This document shows positions 22,913-29,543 of a DNA stretch of 29,543 bases, one piece after another (position 1 is the first letter of the stretch; every line of letters begins with the position of its first letter). The notes beneath the pieces are model-generated. The model had not been told where the DNA came from. It worked only from the letters and a program-made list of their open reading frames with translations, and did no database searches. A program made the position numbers and the translations under genes. Source of the DNA: an uncultured Clostridia bacterium (GTDB lineage Bacteria > Bacillota > Clostridia > TANB77 > CAG-508); NCBI GenBank assembly GCA_949045875.1, contig CARPYP010000022.1, positions 1-29,543 on the forward strand, written 5' to 3'.

Positions 22913-24082
22913 TTAGTTATATTGTTTCATTTTATATAATCTTATTTCATTTATTATACTTAAACCTAATGTAATTATTATAATAATTAGTGCAATATAA
23001 ACATTTATATTAAGCAAAATATATGAAGATAACATTCCTGAGAAATATCCAAACAGATTTATTAATAATTCTTTTTGCGCTACACTTATATTGTCTTTAT
23101 CCATCTGTATCATAGTAAAGTTTGACATTGTATTAAATGGATTTAGTAAACCATTTAATAGAAGAATTCCATAAATAGCATAAGGGAAAAAGAATGAAAC
23201 TATTATTAGAATGGCTATCATTGATTTACATAGAATATCACCTTTAACAATCATTCTATTTCTTATTAAATATGCTGATAGCCAAAATCCAATAGCACTT
23301 AAAATCCAAGAAAAAGTTTTACAAGATTTTAGTATTGCTAAATCAACATTCATATCAATTGCAAGCATTGAAACTAATACTACTAAAGATGTTAAAGCAA
23401 ATTTACCTAAAAACCTTGTAATAATCCAACTTTTATAATATTTTGTATATTTCTTTAAATTCAATTTCTCTTTTAATGGAACTACAATTTTTTCGTTATT
23501 TTTAGGAAAATTTTTAACATTATTAATAAATATAATCAATACTAAAAAAGTAATAGAAGATATAATAACACATATAGTCATAGTGCTATTTATATATTTT
23601 GTAGTTAGATAACTGGCTATGGCAATACCTATCATAAAAGTAAACTTAAAAACAGATATTCTTTTAGAATGAATTTCTGTTGACATTTCAGTTGGCAATG
23701 AATTATAAACATATGCATAATGATAACCAGAATATATTTCTAAAACTATTACCTCTAACACATACAATACAGAAAATAAAATTAATAAATTTAATTTATA
23801 TGTTACCCCAATTAGTATTGAACCAATTGCACATAAACTAACAGCAATTTTAAATATTTTATTAGGTTTATTAGAATCATTTAAATATATACATATAAGA
23901 GTAGCAATAAGTTTAGCTACACCTACATTTGCTGTTATTAAAGATATTAACAACTTGTTATTATGTTGAAGATATACCAAATCAGATAGTATACTATCCC
24001 AATCTAGCAATCCAAAAGCTAAACCTTCTATTCCCATTAATAATATAAATAGAGCATTTTTCTTAATAAGTTCTTTAGTCAA
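22913..24082 (-). CDS. MFS-like multi-pass membrane transporter
   Basis: A 389-aa protein with about 12 hydrophobic segments in two halves joined by a charged loop (KNFPKNNEKIVVPLKEKLNLKKYTKY), the layout of the major facilitator superfamily. An acidic loop stretch (GLLDWDSILSDL) follows the first helix. No diagnostic substrate motif is visible; export of a drug or small metabolite is a guess. The start is set at TTG 24082 because AAGGAG lies 7 bp upstream of it; an ATG at 24118 in the same frame would add 12 basic residues but has no ribosome-binding site and lies within 1 bp of the predicted -10. It has its own promoter, immediately after the stop codon of the C39-like gene. Confidence 0.75.
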   Translation of the reverse strand: MTKELIKKNALFILLMGIEGLAFGLLDWDSILSDLVYLQHNNKLLISLITANVGVAKLIATLICIYLNDSNKPNKIFKIAVSLCAIGSILIGVTYKLNLLILFSVLYVLEVIVLEIYSGYHYAYVYNSLPTEMSTEIHSKRISVFKFTFMIGIAIASYLTTKYINSTMTICVIISSITFLVLIIFINNVKNFPKNNEKIVVPLKEKLNLKKYTKYYKSWIITRFLGKFALTSLVVLVSMLAIDMNVDLAILKSCKTFSWILSAIGFWLSAYLIRNRMIVKGDILCKSMIAILIIVSFFFPYAIYGILLLNGLLNPFNTMSNFTMIQMDKDNISVAQKELLINLFGYFSGMLSSYILLNINVYIALIIIIITLGLSIINEIRLYKMKQYN

Positions 24083-24118
24083 TTTAATTCTCCTTATAAT
24101 TTTGTTATATTTTAACAT

Positions 24119-24147
24119 ATTATATCAGAAAAATAAATTAATAACAA
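24119..24147 (-). promoter_or_regulatory. Promoter of the MFS-like gene
   Basis: On the - strand: TTGTTA (24147-24142), 17-bp spacer, TATAAT (24124-24119). Confidence 0.6.
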
Positions 24148-24924
24148 TTATTTATAACTTTCAATATACAATGCCTTTGCAATATAAGGAGAAATTTCAT
24201 CTATATTATACCAACCAGAACTTTTATAATCATTTTCGAGTCCATTTGGATTTGAAAGATATACCATACCATCTCCATCACTAGCAAGTAATACCATATA
24301 ATGGGAAGTAGTAGTAAAGCGGTTTTCAGTTGGTTTATTCCATACACAAATTAAAATAGGTCTATTAGTTTTTAGATGTTTTTCAATAGCTTCATTTGAT
24401 AAATGAACAGTATCAAAATAAAAATCGGAATTTTTAATTCCATAAGTATTAGATAATTCTTTTGAAATTTTATCAGAGGCTAAAACAGGATAATATTTCT
24501 CCCTAAGATTTTCAGGAGTATAGTCTTTTTTATATCCGCTTAAAATAATTGATAATGCTGTAATTCCACAACCATTATCTGACATTGTTCCACTCCAATA
24601 ATCATTATTACTCCATGAATAATCACCATTTTGCTTATATTCTTTATAAGTCTTTTGATTATTAGTTTCTGTTGTAAAAGTAGTAAAATAGCCATCTTTA
24701 TTTTCAATAGTTTTTTGTCCAATCCCAGAATATTTATCATTATTATCCTGTTTAATAATTTCATATTTTGGGGGGAGTTGAACAATATTATGATCATTAC
24801 TTATATCCGCTAATTGAGGACTCTTAATATCTTTACTAATATTGTTAATATAAAAATATAAAATTACAATAATAAAAACTAATAATAAAAATATTTTTTC
24901 AAATTTAATTTTTCTTTTTTTCAT
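24148..24924 (-). CDS. Membrane-anchored C39-like cysteine peptidase
   Basis: A 258-aa protein with a basic N-terminus and one membrane helix (about 11-28, FLLLVFIIVILYFYI), then an extracellular linker of about 80 residues and a papain-like C39-type domain. The catalytic Cys is in MSDNGCGITALSIIL (Cys119), the His in TSHYMVLLAS (His208), and the third residue probably the Asn or Asp in YLSNPNG (about 225). C39-like secreted domains cleave peptides or modify surface proteins; unlike bacteriocin exporters there is no ABC part. The ATG at 24924 is chosen because it starts the basic-hydrophobic anchor; GGAAGG lies 12 bp upstream. It is divergent from the VanR-like regulator, with shared upstream direct repeats, so control by that two-component system is likely. 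Confidence 0.78.
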   Translation of the reverse strand: MKKRKIKFEKIFLLLVFIIVILYFYINNISKDIKSPQLADISNDHNIVQLPPKYEIIKQDNNDKYSGIGQKTIENKDGYFTTFTTETNNQKTYKEYKQNGDYSWSNNDYWSGTMSDNGCGITALSIILSGYKKDYTPENLREKYYPVLASDKISKELSNTYGIKNSDFYFDTVHLSNEAIEKHLKTNRPILICVWNKPTENRFTTTSHYMVLLASDGDGMVYLSNPNGLENDYKSSGWYNIDEISPYIAKALYIESYK

Positions 24925-25019
24925 TTTAATATCATTCCTTCCATAATTATTTTGCAATATGAAATATCAATTACTTAACTTGTCCATAATTATTATATAA
25001 GTCTTACAAATAAAAAGTT

Positions 25020-25089
25020 TTAAGAAAAAATTAAGAAAATCTTAAATTTTTCTTACATTTGAAAAATTATATAAAAAATATGTTATAAT
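25020..25089 (+). promoter_or_regulatory. Two-component operator: four repeats at 11-bp period plus -10 box
   Basis: TTAAGAAAA repeats begin at 25020 and 25031, a TTAAATTTT at 25042 and TTACATTTG at 25053, each exactly 11 bp apart. This is the spacing of OmpR/PhoB-family direct-repeat sites (one helical turn). The TATAAT at 25084-25089 lacks a good -35 at 17 bp (the best, TTGAAA, is 19 bp away), fitting an activator-dependent promoter. The first halves also form a 16-bp inverted repeat with one mismatch (25021-25055), so a hairpin is an alternative reading. Confidence 0.6.
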
Positions 25090-25109
25090 CGGTAGAGAAA
25101 GGGAAAGTT

Positions 25110-25793
25110 ATGGATATTTTAATATTGGATGATGAAAAAGAAATTGCAGATTTAGTAGAATTATATTTAAAAAATGAAAACTATAATGTACATAAATTTT
25201 ATGATTATAACTTAGCAATCAATTGTATAAATACACAAAAATTAGACTTAGCAATATTAGACATAATGGTAGGAGAAATTAGTGGATTTGAGATTTGCAA
25301 AATGATTAGGGAAAAAGACTTGAATTTTCCAATCATATTTTTAACAGCAAAGATAGAAGATGTAGACAAAATAAATGGTTTAACTTTAGGAGCAGATGAT
25401 TATATTACAAAACCTTTTAATCCTCTTGAATTAGTTGCAAGAGTTAAAGCAGCACTTAGAAGATATACAAAATATAATGAAAAGGAAAAAGATAATAATA
25501 TTTATATAGAAGGTTTAGAAATAGATAAACAAACGCATAAATGCTTGTTATATGGTAAAGAAATAGAACTTACACCAATAGAATTTGATATATTATTATA
25601 TTTAGCTAATAATAGGGGGTGTGTAGTAAGTTCTGAAGAATTATTTGAAAAAGTTTGGAAAGAAAGATACTTAGACAATAATAATACAGTAATGGTTCAC
25701 ATAAGAAGAATTAGAGAAAAATTAAAAGAAGATACAAAAAATCCAAAGTTTATAAAAACTGTATGGGGGGTGGGGTATAAAATTGAAAAATAA
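25110..25793 (+). CDS. OmpR-family response regulator (VanR-like)
   Basis: A 227-aa response regulator. The receiver domain (1-115) has acidic D7-D8, phosphoacceptor Asp51 (LAILDIMVGEISGFE), Thr79 and Lys101 (ITKPFNPLELVARV). The C-terminal winged helix DNA-binding domain (about 128-227) reads LTPIEFDILLYLANNRGCVVSSEELFEKVW ... NTVMVHIRRIREKL ... KTVWGVGYKIEK, wording close to VanR. It binds direct repeats as a dimer; four 11-bp-spaced repeats lie upstream of its own start. AGAAAGGGAAAG precedes the ATG. The stop codon overlaps the TTG start of the histidine kinase by 11 bp, so the two are translationally coupled. No vanHAX genes are present, so vancomycin resistance is not implied. Confidence 0.93.
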   Translation: MDILILDDEKEIADLVELYLKNENYNVHKFYDYNLAINCINTQKLDLAILDIMVGEISGFEICKMIREKDLNFPIIFLTAKIEDVDKINGLTLGADDYITKPFNPLELVARVKAALRRYTKYNEKEKDNNIYIEGLEIDKQTHKCLLYGKEIELTPIEFDILLYLANNRGCVVSSEELFEKVWKERYLDNNNTVMVHIRRIREKLKEDTKNPKFIKTVWGVGYKIEK

Positions 25794-26883
25794 GATATTA
25801 TTTAAAGAAAAATGTAAAATATGTTTTCAAATAGTATTAAGAATAATTATCGTTTATATTATTTCAATAATAGTATTTGAACTATTTATTGATGGAATAT
25901 TTGAAAATACATTAGCAAATAGTGTTTATGACTTAAATAGTAAAGTATATTATTGGTTTGTAAACAATAAATGGTCTATAATAATAGTATATCTTTGTAT
26001 AGTACTTGCAATTATAATATTCAAATCTATTTCTAACTTATTTGATAATATATATGAAGTATATAATTCATTAGATGATATTATGGATAAAGAGAAAAAT
26101 AGAATAGAGTTATCAGATGAAACAATTAAATTTTCTGAAAAAATAAATAATATTAAATATAAATATATTTTAAATGAGAAAAATGCAAAAGAGGCAGAAC
26201 AAAAAAAGAATGATTTAATTGTATATATGGCACATGATTTAAAAACACCACTCACATCAATTATAGGATATTTAACATTGTTAAAAGATGAAAAGTCATT
26301 ATCAAAAGAATTACAAGATAAATACATAAATATTGCATTAGATAAAGCTTTTAGGCTAGAAGAATTAACAAATCAATTTTTTGACATCACAAGATATAAT
26401 TTGCATGAAATGCATATGACAAAAGAAAAAATTGACTTATCATTTTTAATGGAACAGTTATTAGATGAATGTTATCCAATGCTACAAGAAAAAAATTTAA
26501 AATGTATCATAAATAAACCTAGTCAGCTTTATTTTATGGGAGATGGGGACAAGCTGGCTAGAGCATTTGATAACTTATTAAAAAATGCTATTAATTATAG
26601 TTTTGAAAATACCAATATCGAAATTGATATTAAGAAAGATGAAGAAAAAATAAATATATTATTTAAGAATAAAGGAAATAAAATTCCAGAATTTAAACTA
26701 GATAAAATATTTGACAAATTTTATAGATTAGATGAAGCAAGAAGCACAAGCACAGGTGGGGCAGGGTTAGGACTTGCAATAACTAAAGAAATCATAGAAT
26801 TACATAATGGAAAAATATATGCAAAAAATGATGATGAATTTATAGAATTTTATATAGAATTAAAAAACGATGGTTGTTTATAA
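25783..26883 (+). CDS. Sensor histidine kinase (VanS-like)
   Basis: A 366-aa membrane sensor kinase. Two helices (about 14-38 and 64-83) enclose a very short external loop of about 25 residues, so it probably senses within the membrane or through a partner. A helical linker leads to the H-box YMAHDLKTPLTSIIGYL with phosphoacceptor His151, N-box DNLLKNAINYS (Asn264/Asn268 region), a GNK/IP G1-like box and GGAGLGLA at 325-332. The H-box phrase is typical of VanS-type kinases. Translation begins at TTG 25783, 11 bp inside the regulator gene, after GGGGTGGGG. A terminator overlapping the stop codon ends the operon. The neighbouring membrane-anchored C39-like peptidase suggests a cell-envelope stimulus. 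Confidence 0.93.
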   Translation: MKNKILFKEKCKICFQIVLRIIIVYIISIIVFELFIDGIFENTLANSVYDLNSKVYYWFVNNKWSIIIVYLCIVLAIIIFKSISNLFDNIYEVYNSLDDIMDKEKNRIELSDETIKFSEKINNIKYKYILNEKNAKEAEQKKNDLIVYMAHDLKTPLTSIIGYLTLLKDEKSLSKELQDKYINIALDKAFRLEELTNQFFDITRYNLHEMHMTKEKIDLSFLMEQLLDECYPMLQEKNLKCIINKPSQLYFMGDGDKLARAFDNLLKNAINYSFENTNIEIDIKKDEEKINILFKNKGNKIPEFKLDKIFDKFYRLDEARSTSTGGAGLGLAITKEIIELHNGKIYAKNDDEFIEFYIELKNDGCL

Positions 26884-26898
26884 TTTTAAACAACCATC
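26869..26898. terminator. Bidirectional terminator at the end of the kinase gene
   Basis: Perfect 12-bp arms GATGGTTGTTTA (26869-26880) and TAAACAACCATC (26887-26898). The left arm encodes the kinase's last residues and the loop holds its stop codon. It also stands 8 bp after the stop codon of the convergent - strand gene. Confidence 0.85.
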
Positions 26899-26905
26899 TA
26901 TGTAA

Positions 26906-27607
26906 TTATTTTAATTTTTGTGCTGCTATATTTACTAAAGTTAATAAAGAGTTATATTTTGTAACTTGAGACATTTCGTTAAATTCAACTTTACCACCAT
27001 TAACTTTCCAGCTATTTTTATTTTCAGTTAAGTAATTGAATACATCTTCAATTTTTGCTAAGTAATTGTTTACACTATCAATAGTTGAATCTACTTGTTT
27101 TAATTCTTGTTCAAATTGAATACTATCTACAAATAAATCCTTATATTTACCAGTTAGTCCATTATCATCAGCTCTTTTTTGCTTATATTCATTTGATACC
27201 ATTTCAGCAAGTCTAGTTTTAACCTCTTCACCTTTAGCTCTTGTATCAGCTATTAATTTTTTAGATTCTACAAAATCTGGTCCATCATTTTTATAATTAT
27301 CAGCTGATAAAATTGTTGTAAATTTCTCATTTTGATATTGATTTTGCATTTCTTTTGCAATTGATTGATATTCAATTACATAATCCTTTAATACTTTTTC
27401 TACTTCTGCATATTTTCCACTTGTTTTGATTTCTGTGTCTACTGTAGATGTTTGATTGATGTTTTCAATTTCTTGACTAAGAATTTGTTTTTGAGCAACA
27501 TCGCTTATTACTGCACCTATTCCTACTAAAATTGCTACAGCTAATACTACAACTATTGCAACAATTACAATAACGACTTTTTTGTTTTTTGCTTGTTTTT
27601 CCTCCAT
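26906..27607 (-). CDS. Single-pass membrane protein with helical extracellular domain, unknown function
   Basis: A 233-aa protein I cannot assign to a family. A short basic N-terminus (MEEKQAKNKK) precedes one membrane helix (about 11-33, VVIVIVAIVVVLAVAILVGIGAVI), and the rest is a soluble, Gln/Glu/Lys-rich, largely helical domain, presumably outside the cell (positive-inside rule). Repeated charged heptad-like stretches (YAEVEKVLKDYVIEYQSIAKEMQNQYQ; FEQELKQVDSTIDSVNNYLAKIEDVF) suggest coiled-coil helices. There are no cysteines in the external part and no catalytic motif. The ATG at 27607 has AGGAGG 7 bp upstream; an ATG at 27646 does not. It has its own promoter and is monocistronic. Proximity to the VanRS-like pair may be coincidental. 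Confidence 0.8.
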   Translation of the reverse strand: MEEKQAKNKKVVIVIVAIVVVLAVAILVGIGAVISDVAQKQILSQEIENINQTSTVDTEIKTSGKYAEVEKVLKDYVIEYQSIAKEMQNQYQNEKFTTILSADNYKNDGPDFVESKKLIADTRAKGEEVKTRLAEMVSNEYKQKRADDNGLTGKYKDLFVDSIQFEQELKQVDSTIDSVNNYLAKIEDVFNYLTENKNSWKVNGGKVEFNEMSQVTKYNSLLTLVNIAAQKLK

Positions 27608-27657
27608 TTTTAATCCTCCTAATATTTTTTTTAGATTTCTATCCAAAATCTTTTGAT

Positions 27658-27686
27658 ATTATATCACTACAATTTAAATAGAACAA
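27658..27686 (-). promoter_or_regulatory. Promoter of the helical membrane protein gene
   Basis: On the - strand: TTGTTC (27686-27681), 17-bp spacer, TATAAT (27663-27658). Confidence 0.6.
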
Positions 27687-27782
27687 TACTTTTTTTGTTT
27701 TTAGAGAAAAATTTTTAAAAATTATTTATATATTTATTAGGAATAATGTGATATAATTTATAAAAAAGTAGGAGGAAAGTGT

Positions 27783-28418
27783 ATGTTAGAAAATATAGAA
27801 GTTTTATGCCATAGTAGCGTAAAAATAAAGAAAGAAAAAGTAATTTATATAGATCCATTCAATATTGAAAAAAATTACAATGATGCAGATATTATATTTA
27901 TAACACACAACCATTATGACCATTATTCCAAAGAAGACATAAAAAAAGTAAAAAAGGAAAATACGGTATTTGTTGCGACAAAAGATGTAGTAGATGAATT
28001 ATTGAAAGATGGAATTAATCAAGATAAAATAAAAATCGTATATCCTAATAATTCATATATGTTAGATAAAATTAATTTTGAAACCATACCAGCATATAAT
28101 ATAAATAAACAATTTCATCCAAAAGAAAATGGCTGGGTTGGCTATATTTTAGAAATAGAAGGTGTTAAGTATTATATTGCAGGAGATACAGATATTACAG
28201 AAGAAAACCAAAAAGTAAAATGTGATATTGCTTTTATTCCAGTTGGTGGAACTTATACAATGGATTTTAAGGAAGCAGCAGAGTTAGTAAATGAAATAAG
28301 ACCTAAAATTGCAGTGCCAACTCATTATGGAAGCATTGTCGGAGCAAAACAAGATGGAGTAGAGTTTGTAAAATTGCTAAAACCAGAAATTAAGGGTGAA
28401 ATTTTGATGAATAAATAA
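27783..28418 (+). CDS. MBL-fold metal-dependent hydrolase
   Basis: A 211-aa single-domain metallo-beta-lactamase-fold protein of the UPF0173/YtkL-like group. Metal ligands are visible: H42-x-H44-x-D46-H47 (ITHNHYDHYS), the D136 of AGDTD (133-137) and His181 in PTHYGS. No partner domain is fused. Relatives are assigned as hydrolases of unknown natural substrate, some with lactonase or phosphodiesterase activity, so no reaction is claimed. AGGAGG lies about 7 bp before the ATG and an extended -10 (TGATATAAT) lies at about 27749-27757. The gene stands alone between a membrane-protein gene and the cotJC remnant, with a strong terminator 59 bp after its stop. Confidence 0.88.
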   Translation: MLENIEVLCHSSVKIKKEKVIYIDPFNIEKNYNDADIIFITHNHYDHYSKEDIKKVKKENTVFVATKDVVDELLKDGINQDKIKIVYPNNSYMLDKINFETIPAYNINKQFHPKENGWVGYILEIEGVKYYIAGDTDITEENQKVKCDIAFIPVGGTYTMDFKEAAELVNEIRPKIAVPTHYGSIVGAKQDGVEFVKLLKPEIKGEILMNK

Positions 28419-28476
28419 TTATAACATAATAAAATATCAAATTATGGCTATGAAACTATTAACTATACTTAATAAA

Positions 28477-28503
28477 TATAGGACACAAAAGATGTGTCCT
28501 ATA
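28477..28503. terminator. Bidirectional terminator between the MBL gene and cotJC remnant
   Basis: TATAGGACAC (28477-28486) and GTGTCCTATA (28494-28503), perfect 10-bp arms and a 7-nt loop, 5 bp after the stop codon of the - strand cotJC remnant. Confidence 0.8.
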
Positions 28504-28508
28504 GCTAT

Positions 28509-28868
28509 TTATCTATTGCAGCCACAATTATTATTCATCATATTATCATTAGGTAAATTTGCAGTCATATTATTTACTGTATTATTAGCATAACTATCAT
28601 TCATGTTTGTCATTATACAATTATTATTCATATAAAATTTTTTTTGAGCAAGTTTTTCTTGAACATTTCTTAATGCTTCACCAAATCTTTGGAAGTGAAC
28701 AACCTCACGTTGTCTTAAAAATCTTAGAACATCTACTACATCAGCATTATCTGCACATAAGTCAATTAATTTTTCATATGTTGCTCTTGCTTTTTGTTCT
28801 GCAGCTAAATCTTCTTGAAGATCAGCAATAGGGTCGCCTTTTACTGCTATATATGATGCTGTAATAAT
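28509..28868 (-). pseudogene. cotJC: Truncated spore coat protein CotJC (C-terminal part)
   Basis: On the - strand the frame reads TASYIAVKGDPIADLQEDLAAEQKARATYEKLIDL ... FLRQREVVHFQRFGEALRNVQEKLAQKKFY, the C-terminal third of CotJC, a manganese-catalase-family ferritin-like spore coat protein. The di-metal ligands ExxH (REVVHFQRF, usually REIVHSQRF) and the Glu of AAEQKAR are retained. An Asn/Met/Cys-rich tail (ending NNNCGCNR) follows. The roughly 110 N-terminal residues with the other metal ligands are absent: homology stops near 28862-28868 and the frame meets TAA at 28887-28889, with no usable start. The break coincides with the start of DNA carrying a rhuM gene, suggesting insertion or deletion. 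cotJA and cotJB are not in the window. Confidence 0.85.
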
Positions 28869-28951
28869 AAGGAGAATGATAAAAGCTTAGAGTAGACAAC
28901 CATTCACTTAAATTAATTTTTGAGATAAAATGCATAAAACCTATTTTAAAT

Positions 28952-28977
28952 AAAGGAGTACAGTATTGTATTCCTTT
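28952..28977. terminator. Terminator-like hairpin upstream of the rhuM gene
   Basis: AAAGGAGTAC (28952-28961) pairs with GTATTCCTTT (28968-28977), 10 bp with one G-T, followed by TATATTTTTTG. It may be the terminator of a gene displaced by the rearrangement. The remaining 28869-29007 stretch shows no ORF. Confidence 0.6.
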
Positions 28978-29007
28978 TATATTTTTTGAAAAATATTATA
29001 ATTTTAA

Positions 29008-29036
29008 TTGACAGAAGAACGAATGTTTGATAATAT
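29008..29036 (+). promoter_or_regulatory. rhuM promoter with LexA-like box in the spacer
   Basis: TTGACA (29008-29013), 17-bp spacer, TAATAT (29031-29036). Inside the spacer lies AGAACGAATGTTTG (29016-29029), matching 12 of 14 positions of the Firmicute LexA box CGAACRNRYGTTYC. SOS control is inferred. Confidence 0.55.
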
Positions 29037-29065
29037 ATAACAAATAGGAAATGAGGTAGTATAAT

Positions 29066-29543
29066 ATGGATAATAAATTAATCGGAAATGAAAATAATAT
29101 TATATTTTATACCGATGATGAGGGAAATTTACAAATAGAAGTTATTTTACAAGATGAAAATGTATGGTTAAATGTAAATGCAATAGCAGATTTATTTGAT
29201 GTACAAAGACCAGCTATTACAAAACATATAAATAATATATACAATGAAAATGAACTTGAAGAAAATAGCACATGTTCCAAAATGGAACGTATGGGTAATT
29301 CAGGAAAACAAAAATATGAAATTAAATATTATAATTTAGATATGATTATTTCTATTGGATTTAGAGTAAACTCAAAAAAAGCAATTAAATTTAGAACGTG
29401 GGCAAATAAAATAATAAAAGAATACATGATACAAGGATTTAGCCTAAATGAAGAAAGATTTCTAAAAGGTAGAAAGTTAGATCAAGAATATTTTAAAAGA
29501 TTACTAGAAAAGATAAAACTAATAAGAACAAGTGAGAGAATGT
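29066..29543 (+). CDS. rhuM: RhuM-family protein, 3' end outside the window
   Basis: Open from ATG 29066 to the window edge (159 codons, no stop). The text matches the N-terminal part of RhuM/virulence-protein-like proteins: IIFYTDDEGNLQIEVILQDENVWLNVNAIADLFDVQRPAITKHINNIYNENEL ... YEIKYYNLDMIISIGFRVNSKKAIKFRTWANKIIKEYMIQGF ... NEERFLKGRKLDQEYFKRLLEKIKLIRTSER. The first 60 residues hold a helix-turn-helix-like segment. Family proteins are about 330 aa, often end in a Fic/Doc-like or unknown domain, and are common on mobile elements and near restriction systems; their function is not established. AGGAAATGAGG lies upstream of the ATG. It has its own promoter with a LexA-like box and directly abuts the cotJC break. 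Confidence 0.85.
   Translation, partial: MDNKLIGNENNIIFYTDDEGNLQIEVILQDENVWLNVNAIADLFDVQRPAITKHINNIYNENELEENSTCSKMERMGNSGKQKYEIKYYNLDMIISIGFRVNSKKAIKFRTWANKIIKEYMIQGFSLNEERFLKGRKLDQEYFKRLLEKIKLIRTSERM

Noticed and set aside
25110..26883. Vancomycin resistance cluster, because the two-component pair resembles VanR/VanS.
   Set aside because: No vanH, ligase or vanX genes are present; many Clostridia have VanRS-like pairs without resistance.
28607..28831. A 74-aa + strand ORF rich in His/Leu/Phe.
   Set aside because: It is the antisense of the recognisable CotJC remnant.

Overview
The window is very A+T-rich DNA (by eye about 70-75% A+T) with the standard bacterial code; TAA, TAG and TGA all end intact core genes. 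WhiA, RecU, YlmH, a DacF-type D-Ala-D-Ala carboxypeptidase, a VanRS-like two-component pair and a remnant of the spore-coat gene cotJC point to a low-GC, ancestrally spore-forming Firmicute of the class Clostridia, probably an uncultured gut-type lineage. The lineage call is inference from gene content.

Left part (1 to about 12,420): an accessory region built from decayed mobile DNA. There are three relics of large serine recombinases (412-1687, 5942-6472, 8123-9222), each broken differently. Two of them are followed by the same module: a short repeat carrying inverted repeats, an unknown protein of 103-115 aa, and a KilA-N or ORF6N DNA-binding protein (KilA-N copy killed by a stop codon, ORF6N copy intact and fused to a phospholipase-D-like domain). 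Intact cargo genes lie between the relics: a MoaA-like radical SAM enzyme, a LysR regulator, a HAD phosphatase, a MATE-like membrane protein and a PemK/MazF-like toxin. An almost identical 82-bp repeat at 5864-5945 and 11765-11846 brackets about 5.8 kb of this. Just downstream of the toxin gene lies what looks like a free-standing small RNA gene (promoter, three tandem GAAA-capped hairpins, intrinsic terminator), the best candidate here for something undescribed.

Middle (12,461-22,851): ordinary core genes. prmC-whiA-hemW form a tight + strand run. dacF faces it from the - strand. Then come ylmH, thyA-dfrA (the thymidylate/folate pair), recU and htpG (with a CIRCE-like operator over its promoter). 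A shared terminator separates htpG from the convergent tsaC/sua5 gene. REP-like GTAGGGGC hairpin elements follow thyA and dfrA.

Right part (22,913-29,543): an MFS-like transporter and a membrane-anchored C39-like peptidase on the - strand, divergent from a VanR/VanS-like two-component system. The shared intergenic region carries four TTA-repeats at an exact 11-bp period. Then come a membrane-anchored helical protein of unknown function, an MBL-fold hydrolase and a cotJC remnant cut off at about 28,868. The sequence next to that cut carries a rhuM-family gene with its own promoter and a LexA-like box, and it runs off the end of the window, so a second mobile insertion probably begins there.
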